From Gammaproteobacteria bacterium (GTDB lineage Bacteria; Pseudomonadota; Gammaproteobacteria; Steroidobacterales; Rariloculaceae), in the NCBI GenBank assembly GCA_016927175.1, contig JAFGNC010000285.1:1-8362 (forward strand): a DNA stretch of 8,362 bases, in the 5' to 3' direction. Below the pieces are notes generated by a model. It was not told the DNA's origin. It searched no databases and was given only the letters and a program-made list of their open reading frames with translations. The translations under genes were made by a program, and so were the position numbers. This document shows, piece by piece, positions 1-6,106 of the stretch. Position 1 is the stretch's first letter, and each line of letters starts with the position of its first letter.

Positions 1-1
1 C

Positions 2-52
2 GAGGCGGATACGATCGAGACCGTGCGGGCGATCGCCGGTGTCGCGTCGTGA
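2..52 (+). CDS. possible C-terminal end of an upstream gene (partial)
   Basis: Reading from base 2, the frame is open from the window edge and gives EADTIETVRAIAGVAS followed by TGA at 50-52. The composition is ordinary for a soluble protein end, unlike the Arg-rich reading of the cupredoxin frame over the same bases. If real, its stop overlaps the GTG start of the next gene by 14 bp, a common operon arrangement. Only 16 residues are visible, so no family can be assigned and chance is a real alternative. Confidence 0.3.
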   Translation, partial: EADTIETVRAIAGVAS

Positions 53-497
53 GCTCCGTCCGCGCGATGGCGCTACTGTCCTCAGCTTCGGCGCGTGGCC
101 GGCGGTCGGCGATCAACCCCTCGACAGGGTGGAGACGCCGGACGCGCCGGTCGCTCCGAACGTCCACGCCCTGATTCCGAGCACGGTCGTGATCAGGGAA
201 GGCGGCACAGTCAACTACATCATCTCGGGCTTCCATCAGGTCGTCGTCTACGACTCGGGGAAAGAGCCGTCCGACGTCGACACCGGGACGCTGATCGAGA
301 TTCCCGGCGCGCCGCCCGAGGTCGGCCTGATCGACGATCCGGAGATGCGGCTGTATCGCGGGGCGAGCCCGATCGGCTTGCCTCAGGACCGGGTCGAGGC
401 CGTGCAGTTCGGCAGACGCGGGCTCTATCTCGTGATCTGCTCGGTCAACGTGCATTTCGCCGAGGATATGTACGGCTGGGTCCTGGTGCTCGGCTGA
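39..497 (+). CDS. cupredoxin-like type 1 copper protein
   Basis: This 152-residue protein looks like a single cupredoxin beta-sandwich. Seen in the sequence are a strand-rich body from about residue 40, a first candidate ligand His66 in SGFHQVVVY, and a C-terminal motif C134-x4-H139-x4-M144 (CSVNVHFAEDMYGW). Together these form the His-Cys-His-Met set of a type 1 copper site, where the metal shuttles single electrons or is simply bound. Known cupredoxins are usually periplasmic, but this N-terminus (MSRRELRPRDGATV...) has no hydrophobic signal core, so location is uncertain. The GTG start at 39 is the farthest in-frame candidate with protein-like sequence behind it; it has only a weak ribosome binding site, and the frame stays open to the window edge. 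GTG at 129 is an alternative that would still keep the domain. The partner is unknown; the next gene, 121 bp downstream on the same strand, is an oxygenase-like protein. The cupredoxin fold is fairly certain, the function is not. Confidence 0.75.
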   Translation: MSRRELRPRDGATVLSFGAWPAVGDQPLDRVETPDAPVAPNVHALIPSTVVIREGGTVNYIISGFHQVVVYDSGKEPSDVDTGTLIEIPGAPPEVGLIDDPEMRLYRGASPIGLPQDRVEAVQFGRRGLYLVICSVNVHFAEDMYGWVLVLG

Positions 498-543
498 GGC
501 GGCCGCCCGCGTTCCGAACGAAGTAAACTGATCCCCTTCCGGG

Positions 544-580
544 GCGGCTGCCGGCGGTCGAAAGCGGCTGCCGGCCGTCG
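544..580 (+). repeat. short tandem repeat upstream of the oxygenase gene
   Basis: Two 17 bp copies, gcggctgccggcggtcg at 544-560 and gcggctgccggccgtcg at 564-580, differ at one base and are separated by AAA. They lie in the 121 bp gap between the cupredoxin and oxygenase genes, 38 bp before the ATG at 619. They could be a tandem protein-binding site or a replication slippage product. Nothing else in the gap is recognisable, and no clear promoter is visible. Confidence 0.55.
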
Positions 581-618
581 GCCTCGGTCTTGTTTCTTCG
601 TCACTTTTTCGGGGCGCC

Positions 619-1416
619 ATGGACGCCGTGCAGTTCTTTCGATCGGGATGGCTGCGCTTCCCGCACGATGCGGCCGTCGCCGACTGGGCGGCACGCGCAC
701 GTCCCGTCGCGGATCAGTGCCTGGCACGCACCGAGCACCGCCGGCGCTGGCTTCGCTGCGGCGGCACCTGGTTCGTGGGCGTCAACGTCCTTCCGAACGA
801 TGCCGCGGGCGCCGTGGCGGAGGCCGGCGTGCCGCCGCTCGGCGGCCCGGCCTTGCGGTTCATCGGCGACGTTCTCGGGCTCGCGGGCGTCGCCCTCGAC
901 AGGGCGCAGGTTTCCGTTTGCTTTCCCGGCTATCCACTGCCTTCGGACGGTGAATCGGAAGGCGCCTTCCGCTTCCGCAGGGAGCGGGACGCGGCGCACG
1001 TGGACGGGCTGCGGCGCCACGAGGGCCGCAGGCGCCGGCTCGGAGAGCCGCACGGCTTCATCCTGGGCGTGCCGCTGACGGATCCGCCGGAGGGCGCCGC
1101 GCCGCTCGTGGTCTTCGAAGGCTCGCACGAGATCGTCCGCCGCGCGCTGCGCGCCCGCCTCGGCTCGGTTCCGCCGCGGCGGTGGGCGGACGAGGACGTG
1201 ACGGACGCGTACGTCGCGGCGCGGCGCGAGTGCTTCGACACCTGCCGCCGCGTGCCGGTGCATGCTCGTCCCGGCGAGGCGTACCTGATTCATCGGCTGG
1301 CGCTGCACGGCGTCGCCCCGTGGGCGGCAGGCGTCGAAGGCGAGCGCGTCATCGCGTATTTCCGGCCGAACCCGTTCGCCGGCGCGACGCCGGAGTGGTG
1401 GCTGGAGCGGGCGTAG
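619..1416 (+). CDS. PhyH-like Fe(II)/2-oxoglutarate oxygenase family protein
   Basis: This 265-residue soluble protein fits the phytanoyl-CoA dioxygenase (PhyH) branch of the double-stranded beta-helix oxygenases, which use Fe(II), O2 and 2-oxoglutarate to hydroxylate small molecules. The iron-binding triad can be placed: H127-x-D129 in AAHVDGL, and a distal His, most likely H230, in HRLALHGVAPW. R243 (GERVIAYFRP), 13 residues later, suits the 2-oxoglutarate carboxylate. A strand-turn element before the distal His (VHARPGEAYLIH, about 214-225) is also typical. The motif LRCGGTWFVGVNVLPND (45-61) looks conserved but has no function I know. There is no signal peptide, so it is probably cytoplasmic. 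The ATG at 619 follows GGGGCGCC, a weak ribosome binding site, and the protein start WLRFPHD fits the family. The gene converges on the TonB receptor 65 bp away. The substrate cannot be told from sequence. Fold and metal site are likely; catalytic activity is inferred. Confidence 0.8.
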   Translation: MDAVQFFRSGWLRFPHDAAVADWAARARPVADQCLARTEHRRRWLRCGGTWFVGVNVLPNDAAGAVAEAGVPPLGGPALRFIGDVLGLAGVALDRAQVSVCFPGYPLPSDGESEGAFRFRRERDAAHVDGLRRHEGRRRRLGEPHGFILGVPLTDPPEGAAPLVVFEGSHEIVRRALRARLGSVPPRRWADEDVTDAYVAARRECFDTCRRVPVHARPGEAYLIHRLALHGVAPWAAGVEGERVIAYFRPNPFAGATPEWWLERA

Positions 1417-1417
1417 C

Positions 1418-1461
1418 CGCGCTCGCGACGGGCACCCTGAGATGCAATCCGTCGCGGCGCG
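1418..1461. terminator. hairpin between convergent genes, possible bidirectional terminator
   Basis: Bases 1418-1431 and 1449-1461 form a GC-rich stem: 8 bp closing the loop, one bulged T at 1423, then 5 more bp, with a 17-base loop. It sits just after the oxygenase stop and before the receptor stop, where both genes need to end. There is no T run on either strand, so it is not a classical intrinsic terminator. A second small hairpin (arms 1472-1478 and 1484-1490) overlaps the receptor stop codon. Confidence 0.35.
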
Positions 1462-1481
1462 AGAAGCCGGAACGTTCTGGT

Positions 1482-4358
1482 CTAGAACGTCTGGCGCCAC
1501 ATCAGGCGGAACATTCGCCCTCGGCCGTCGTAGAGGCCGGAGTTGTACGTTATCAGCCCATTCGGCGACAACGGCGGTTCCTCGTCCGTCACGTTCAGCA
1601 TCGTGAAGGACAACGTCGCCGGATTCTCCAGGGGCAGATTCCAGTTGTAGACCAGGTCCAGCTGCGTGTAAGCGCCTTCGTCGAATGCCTGGAGGAGGGG
1701 GTTAGTGTCTGTCAGCTCCGTGCCGGACGTGTAACGGAATGTGCCTCTGACATTGTGGTTGCCTTTGCCGTAGGTGACGATCAGGTTTGCCCGAAGGTCC
1801 GGGTTGATGCTGAGGCCGGCGACACCGTCGGCGTCCGTGCCAACGACGTCGACGAGCTCACCAGTCAGATTGCTGATGCCGGCATATCGCTCGGTGAACG
1901 CCCCGATGTAGCGAACACCGAAGTTGCCGCCGCCGCTCAGGTCCGTGCGCCAGTCGAGCGTAAGATCGAAGCCGTTCGTGTCGATGATGTCCTGGTTGAT
2001 CCAGCTCGAGCGGAAGATCTCGAAGTCGAAGCCGGTCACGCAGCCCGCCGGCAGCGGTGCGCCCGAGTCCGGGTCCCAGCGCCCCGTCACCTCGCAGACC
2101 TCGTTGGGCCGGCCGGGGAACAGCGGATGCGGGCTCAGCTCACGCGGAACCGGGTTCGTGTTGTTCGGCCCGGCGTTGACCCAGCCGTCCGCCAGGTCCA
2201 GCCGCAACGTGTCTTCGGCGTCGGTCGACGTGACGAGGCCGCTGAACTCGTAATCCCAGTACGTCAGGTCGACGGTGAAGTTGTCCGTAAGGTCCCATGT
2301 GAAGCCGAGTGTGAAGTTGTCCGACTCTTCGGGCTGCAGATTCGGGTTCCCGACGGCGATGCCGACCGCCTGCGTAACCTCGCCGCCGATCGTGTCGCGG
2401 GATACCGAGCCCCCACCGATGCCGAAAAGCTCATTCTCGCTGGCGAGGCGGAACGAGGAGCCGGCCGTGGCCCGGAAGTAGAGGCTGTCGGTCGGCGTCC
2501 ACAGCATGCTGAGCTTCGGTTCCGTCGAGCTGACGCCGAGAGTCTCCTCCCAGCGCGCAGCCAGGTCGATCTCGAAATTCTCGGACGGGAACAGTACGAG
2601 CTCCGTGAAGAATGCGTTCGTGTCGCGGTTGGAAGTCCAGTCGCGCAGGATCTGCGGGCTGAAGCCCAGGCCGCCGTCCTTCTGGATCGGATCGACGCCG
2701 ATCTCCAGCTCCTGCTTGCGATACTGTGCGCCTCTCGCGATTCCGGTCGCACCGCCGCCCATCTCCCACAGCTCGCCGGTCGTGACCCACTCGAACGACG
2801 TGAATCGGGAGTGGTTGATATCCTGGCCACCGAACATCATCCAGTCGAGCAGCTCCGGCGAGTTGTAGGTCGGATCGCCGGGCTCGGAGATCAATCGGCT
2901 CGCGAACGGGTTCCAGTACTGGCAGGGGCCTGAGCCGGGCTGCACGTTGGGATCCGTCAGCGCGCCCTGCACCAGATTCCACTTGCACGCGGGGCCGCCG
3001 TAGCCCTGCAGCGCGCGCATATAGCGGTCGGTGATCGTATCGAGCGTGTTGGCCTCCTGATCGTTCTGCGAGAACGTGCCGGTGAAGCGCCAGTCCCACG
3101 TGCTTTCGCCGAAGAGGCCCGTCGCGGTGGCCGCGATTCGGTAGGTGTTCTGCAGGCTCGAGCTGTCGAGAGATTTCTCGTCGCCATCGAGCGGGCTCAG
3201 TATCCGGCTGAAAATCGTCGAGTAGTCCTGCACCGGGAAGCTCGGATCGCGCTGGTTCGCATCGATGACACCCGGGTTCGTCGCGGGCAGAATCGGCGTC
3301 TGCCCCGAGACGGACGGCAGCGCGAGGAGCGGCACGCCGGTGCCGTAGCTCGACTGCGAGTCGGCACGTGCGTAGTTCGCTTCCACTCTCAGCGTCTCGA
3401 GGGGGCCGGCGCCGAAATCGCGCGTGTAGACCGCCATGCCGAGGAGATTCGTGTACTCCGGCACCGTGGTCCGTTGCAGCGCGAGGTTACCGCGGCAGAA
3501 CGGCCCACCGATGTAGCCCGCCGGATCGGTGGTCTCGTTTTCCGGCGTGGCGCCGAGCGCCGGGTCGTTGCACAGGGGATCGATGTACCAGCCCGGCTGA
3601 TCCGCACCGAAGAACGTACCGGGATTCCATAGTGCCGTCTGCAAGCCGTACGAGAGCCGCTCGGGACCGAAACGGTCCTCCTCCTGCAGCTTGTCGTCGC
3701 GCCGCTGGAGCTCGAAAGCCATGACCAGGTTCGAGTTCTCGCCGGCCGTGCCGAAAATGCCCGCGGCGACGGTCTCGGGGACGTCCGACTGCGTCTCGGC
3801 CCATTGACTCGCGAAATTGATCTCGATGCCTTCGAAGGTGTCGCGGGTGATGAAGTTCGCGACGCCGGCAACGGCGTCCGAGCCATACAAAGCCGACGCG
3901 CCGTCGAGCAGGATCTCCATGCGCTCGACCATGATGCTCGGCGCGAGATTGTTGACGTCGACCTGCGAGCCGGCATTCGCATCGATCGTCATGCGCTGCC
4001 CGTTCAGAAGGACCAGCGTCGAGCGCGAGCCGAGGCCGCGCAGGTTGATGCTGTTCGTCGCGAACTGCCAGTTGGCGGTCGTGTTCGCGCTGGTCACCTG
4101 AGGCATGTCGCGCACGACCTCGGTGAGTGTCGTGCGCTGGTTGGCGCGGATCTCGGCGGCGTCCATCACGGCCACCGGCTGCGGGCGGTCGGCCGGACGC
4201 GAGATGTACGATCCGGTGACGGTGACCTCTTCCAGCGAGCTGCGTTGTGTCTGCTCCTGAGCGAGCAGCTTGGATGGTGCCGCAGACGCGACCGCGACGG
4301 CGGCGGCGAGTGCTGTGTGGCGCAGAACCCTGCACGAGCGCTCTTGCGTGGCGTTCAT
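1482..4358 (-). CDS. TonB-dependent outer-membrane receptor
   Basis: This 958-residue receptor would import a scarce or bulky substrate across the outer membrane, powered by TonB-ExbB-ExbD. In order: a signal peptide with hydrophobic core at about 15-27 and likely cleavage near LLAQ|EQ (residue 34); a TonB-box-like stretch LEEVTVTGS (42-50); a plug domain to about 175 with NLRGLG (105-110), VLLNGQRM (116-123) and ALYGSDAVAGVANFIT (156-171); then a long beta-barrel containing VGNPNLQPEESDNFTLGF (669-686) and LNVTDEEPP (921-929), ending in Phe, as barrel-insertion signals do. There is no extra N-terminal STN or carboxypeptidase-like domain, so sigma/anti-sigma signalling is not suggested. Six mature cysteines fall in three close pairs (263/288, 458/479, 755/773). 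The ATG at 4358 has a strong ribosome binding site. No transport, siderophore or polysaccharide genes lie nearby, so the substrate stays unknown. Confidence 0.97.
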   Translation of the reverse strand: MNATQERSCRVLRHTALAAAVAVASAAPSKLLAQEQTQRSSLEEVTVTGSYISRPADRPQPVAVMDAAEIRANQRTTLTEVVRDMPQVTSANTTANWQFATNSINLRGLGSRSTLVLLNGQRMTIDANAGSQVDVNNLAPSIMVERMEILLDGASALYGSDAVAGVANFITRDTFEGIEINFASQWAETQSDVPETVAAGIFGTAGENSNLVMAFELQRRDDKLQEEDRFGPERLSYGLQTALWNPGTFFGADQPGWYIDPLCNDPALGATPENETTDPAGYIGGPFCRGNLALQRTTVPEYTNLLGMAVYTRDFGAGPLETLRVEANYARADSQSSYGTGVPLLALPSVSGQTPILPATNPGVIDANQRDPSFPVQDYSTIFSRILSPLDGDEKSLDSSSLQNTYRIAATATGLFGESTWDWRFTGTFSQNDQEANTLDTITDRYMRALQGYGGPACKWNLVQGALTDPNVQPGSGPCQYWNPFASRLISEPGDPTYNSPELLDWMMFGGQDINHSRFTSFEWVTTGELWEMGGGATGIARGAQYRKQELEIGVDPIQKDGGLGFSPQILRDWTSNRDTNAFFTELVLFPSENFEIDLAARWEETLGVSSTEPKLSMLWTPTDSLYFRATAGSSFRLASENELFGIGGGSVSRDTIGGEVTQAVGIAVGNPNLQPEESDNFTLGFTWDLTDNFTVDLTYWDYEFSGLVTSTDAEDTLRLDLADGWVNAGPNNTNPVPRELSPHPLFPGRPNEVCEVTGRWDPDSGAPLPAGCVTGFDFEIFRSSWINQDIIDTNGFDLTLDWRTDLSGGGNFGVRYIGAFTERYAGISNLTGELVDVVGTDADGVAGLSINPDLRANLIVTYGKGNHNVRGTFRYTSGTELTDTNPLLQAFDEGAYTQLDLVYNWNLPLENPATLSFTMLNVTDEEPPLSPNGLITYNSGLYDGRGRMFRLMWRQTF

Positions 4359-4361
4359 GTT

Positions 4362-4369
4362 CTCCCCCT
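4362..4369 (-). promoter_or_regulatory. ribosome binding site of the TonB receptor
   Basis: On the minus strand AGGGGGAG lies 3 bases before the ATG at 4358, a strong purine-rich Shine-Dalgarno sequence. It supports this start, which also gives a proper signal peptide. Confidence 0.7.
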
Positions 4370-4449
4370 GGTTATTTTGTATGCCCCTTGGCTTCGTGCG
4401 GTGCGTTGTCGCTCGGGTCGCCCCTTATCGGCCCAGGCATGCCCGCTTC

Positions 4450-4499
4450 CGTAGCCTCGCGTGATACTAGGAAGAAGTACGGTGCAGTGCAAGGCTACG
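4450..4499. repeat. inverted repeat bracketing the receptor promoter candidate
   Basis: CGTAGCCT at 4450-4457 and AGGCTACG at 4492-4499 are perfect 8 bp inverted copies. Their starts are 42 bp apart, close to four helical turns, with the promoter candidate between them. This could be a split operator for a looping regulator or the base of a long hairpin. An 8-mer pair can also arise by chance. Confidence 0.4.
4464..4492 (-). promoter_or_regulatory. possible sigma70-type promoter of the TonB receptor
   Basis: On the minus strand TTGCAC (4487-4492) and TAGTAT (4464-4469) are exactly 17 bp apart. They match the -35 consensus at 3 of 6 positions and the -10 at 4 of 6. Transcription would begin near 4457, leaving a leader of about 100 bases. 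The match is modest, but spacing and location are right. Confidence 0.3.
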
Positions 4500-4634
4500 A
4501 GCATTGCGGGAAGATAATCGTTGCTAATACGAAAACATCGCAGGCATGCATGGCAATTCGGCCACCTCCAATACCGCTACCTCCCTCGAGGCGCCGGGCC
4601 GACGCTGATCGGGACTCCGCGCCATCGGTGCTCG

Positions 4635-4663
4635 CTGAATCACGCCGGCGCCGCGCCTATCAT
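4635..4663 (+). promoter_or_regulatory. weak promoter candidate for the four-gene operon
   Basis: TATCAT at 4658-4663 matches the -10 consensus at 5 of 6 bases. CTGAAT at 4635-4640, 17 bp upstream, matches the -35 at only 3 of 6. Transcription would start near 4670, about 30 bases before the TTG start. Confidence 0.25.
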
Positions 4664-4690
4664 ACTGGCGGGCGAGCCGGCCCCGATCCG

Positions 4691-4696
4691 AGGAGA
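4691..4696 (+). promoter_or_regulatory. ribosome binding site that fixes a TTG start
   Basis: AGGAGA is followed by five bases and then TTG at 4702. No comparable site precedes the next in-frame ATG (4735), so the rare TTG start is preferred for the acetyltransferase. Confidence 0.75.
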
Positions 4697-4701
4697 CTCC
4701 A

Positions 4702-5340
4702 TTGAACGGTCCCGATCCGCGCGACAAGCATCCGATGAAGGGCTTCCCGCAGGTCTGCTTCATCAGGAACACGGTCAGCAACCCGAACATCGTCGTCGGC
4801 GAGTACACGTACTACGACGACCCGGACGGCCCGGAGAACTTCGAGCGCAACGTCCTGTATCACTACCCGTTCATCGGCGACAAGCTGATCATCGGCCGGT
4901 TCTGCGCGATTGCGCGCGGCGTGCGGTTCATCATGAACGGCGCAAACCATAAGATCAGCGGCATCTCGACCTATCCGTTCCAGATATTCGGCGGCGGCTG
5001 GGAGAGGGTGATGCCGGAGCTGTCGGAGCTGCCGTACAAGGGCGATACGGTCGTCGAGAACGACGTCTGGATCGGCTACGAGTCGCTGATCATGCCGGGC
5101 GTCAGGATCGGCAACGGCGCGATCGTGTCGTCCGGCTCCGTCGTGACGCGCGACGTGCCGGCATACACGATCGTCGGGGGAAATCCGGCGAAGCCGATCC
5201 GCGCCCGATTCCCGGACGACGTCGTCGCAAGGCTCGAGGCGCTCGCGTGGTGGGACTGGCCGATCGACAGGATCACGCGGCACCTGGACGTCATCGTGTC
5301 GGCCGACGTCGCCGCGCTCGAGGCCGCGGCGGATGATTAG
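4702..5340 (+). CDS. Vat/CatB-type hexapeptide O-acetyltransferase
   Basis: This 212-residue protein belongs to the left-handed beta-helix acetyltransferases of the xenobiotic (XAT) class, which includes streptogramin acetyltransferases (Vat) and type B chloramphenicol acetyltransferases. Members move an acetyl group from acetyl-CoA to a hydroxyl and work as cytoplasmic trimers. Seen here are NPNIVVGEYTYYDD (27-40), DKLIIGRFCAIARGVRFIMNGANH (60-83) with H83 at the catalytic His position, STYPFQIFGGGW (89-100), hexapeptide turns GDTVVENDVWIGYESLIMPGVRIGNGAIV (114-142), the acyl-CoA-side motif YTIVGGNPAKPIRARF (155-170), and the helical WWDWP end (183-187). Length matches the family (about 205-220). 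The TTG start is set by AGGAGA five bases upstream. Its last 8 bp overlap the next gene. The family is certain; a role in drug resistance is not shown, since many chromosomal members have unknown acceptors. Confidence 0.93.
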   Translation: MNGPDPRDKHPMKGFPQVCFIRNTVSNPNIVVGEYTYYDDPDGPENFERNVLYHYPFIGDKLIIGRFCAIARGVRFIMNGANHKISGISTYPFQIFGGGWERVMPELSELPYKGDTVVENDVWIGYESLIMPGVRIGNGAIVSSGSVVTRDVPAYTIVGGNPAKPIRARFPDDVVARLEALAWWDWPIDRITRHLDVIVSADVAALEAAADD

Positions 5341-6106
5341 AACCGTCACGGCGACCCGCTACGTGACGCCGCTCCGTGAGGGCGGCTCGCTGCCGGCCAT
5401 CGTCGAGGCGGACGACGACGGCATGTACGTGCTCAAGTTCCGCGGCGCGGGGCAGGGGCCGAAGGCGCTGATCGCCGAGCTCGTCGCCGGCGAGCTCGCG
5501 CGGGCCGCGGGGCTGCCGGTGCCGGAGATCGTGTTCGTGGAGCTCGACGCGGAGCTCGCCCGGACGGAGCCCGATCCCGAGATCCAGGATCTGATCAGGG
5601 CGAGCGCCGGGTTGAACGTCGCGCTCGACTATCTTCCCGGCTCGGTCACGTTCGACCCGATCACGGAAAAGCCGCGGGGCGATCTCGCCTCGGGCGTCGT
5701 GTGGTTCGACGCCTACGTCACGAACGTCGACCGCACGCCGCGCAACACGAATATCCTGATGTGGCATCGGCGGCTGTGGCTCATCGATCACGGCGCGTGT
5801 CTGTACTTCCATCACGACTGGGGCGCGGATACGGGTGCGCAGAGCCGGACGCCGTTCGCGAGAATCAAGGACCACGTGCTGCTGCCGTTCGCCGACGCGC
5901 TGCCCGAAGCGGATCGGGAGCTCGCCGGCCGGTTGACGCGGGACGTGATCGAGCGGATCGTCGCGGCGATACCCACCGTGTGGATCGGCGGCTGGGCGGA
6001 CCCGCCGGATGCGGTCCGCCGCGTCTACGCGGATTATCTGTCCGCCCGGCTCGAGGCCCGGCAAGTTTTCGTCGAGGAGGCCATCCGTGCACGCTCACAC
6101 GTATGA
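5333..6106 (+). CDS. HipA-like kinase, short HipA_2 type
   Basis: This 257-residue protein resembles the kinase core of HipA, the Ser/Thr kinase that in E. coli phosphorylates glutamyl-tRNA synthetase. Visible elements are an N-terminal loop REGGSLPAIVEADDDG (15-30), the ATP-lysine strand YVLKF (K35), helix LIAELVAGELARAAGLPVPE (46-65), a catalytic loop N131-V-D133-R-T-P-R-N138-T-N140, and a metal-binding LIDHG (D152) in the DFG place. It is much shorter than HipA (about 440 residues) and lacks the N-terminal subdomain; no HipB-like DNA-binding partner is next to it. It fits the HipA_2 family as I know it. ATG at 5333 overlaps the acetyltransferase stop (ATGATTAG), implying translational coupling. 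The next gene encodes DUF3037, the usual neighbour of this kinase type. Kinase activity is likely because the key residues are present. The target, and whether it is toxic, are unknown. Confidence 0.9.
   Translation: MIRTVTATRYVTPLREGGSLPAIVEADDDGMYVLKFRGAGQGPKALIAELVAGELARAAGLPVPEIVFVELDAELARTEPDPEIQDLIRASAGLNVALDYLPGSVTFDPITEKPRGDLASGVVWFDAYVTNVDRTPRNTNILMWHRRLWLIDHGACLYFHHDWGADTGAQSRTPFARIKDHVLLPFADALPEADRELAGRLTRDVIERIVAAIPTVWIGGWADPPDAVRRVYADYLSARLEARQVFVEEAIRARSHV
6074..6080 (+). promoter_or_regulatory. ribosome binding site for the DUF3037 gene
   Basis: GAGGAGG inside the end of the kinase gene is followed by six bases and GTG at 6087. It sets the start of the DUF3037 protein and excludes the longer in-frame start at 6009. 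Confidence 0.75.

Larger units (their letters stand above)
4359..4701. other. divergent intergenic region
   Basis: This 343 bp gap separates the leftward receptor from the rightward four-gene operon. I see no gene in it. It has an AT-richer patch around 4505-4540, rare in this GC-rich window. It also holds an 8 bp inverted repeat (4450-4457 and 4492-4499) and two copies of the 9-mer CAGGCATGC (4434-4442 and 4541-4549). Both operons are probably controlled from here. Confidence 0.7.

Noticed and set aside
601..1500. 299-codon open frame antisense to the oxygenase gene
   Set aside because: The composition is Arg/Pro/Ala-rich and shadow-like, and the opposite strand encodes a recognisable metal-site protein.
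1182..2933. 583-codon open frame on the + strand, covering the oxygenase 3' end and antisense to the receptor
   Set aside because: The translation is Arg/Val/Ala-rich with no domain, and it mirrors two well-supported genes. Long antisense frames are expected in GC-rich coding DNA.
3487..4335. 282-codon minus-strand frame inside the receptor gene
   Set aside because: It is an out-of-phase shadow of the receptor plug region with a low-complexity Arg-rich reading.
1482..4358. Siderophore, vitamin B12 or glycan-specific receptor
   Set aside because: No substrate-specific neighbours, binding domain or regulator are present; the sequence supports only the general TonB-dependent receptor family.
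4660..5349. 229-codon minus-strand frame opposite the Vat-like gene
   Set aside because: It is a highly charged Arg/Asp/Val mirror without a domain. The hexapeptide repeats on the + strand are clear.
5291..6064. 257-codon minus-strand frame opposite the kinase gene
   Set aside because: It is an antisense mirror with no recognisable fold; kinase motifs are on the + strand.
6009..6086. Earlier ATG start for the DUF3037 gene
   Set aside because: The 26 extra residues are Arg/Ser/Pro-rich and overlap the kinase coding sequence. GAGGAGG-6-GTG at 6087 begins right at the conserved core.
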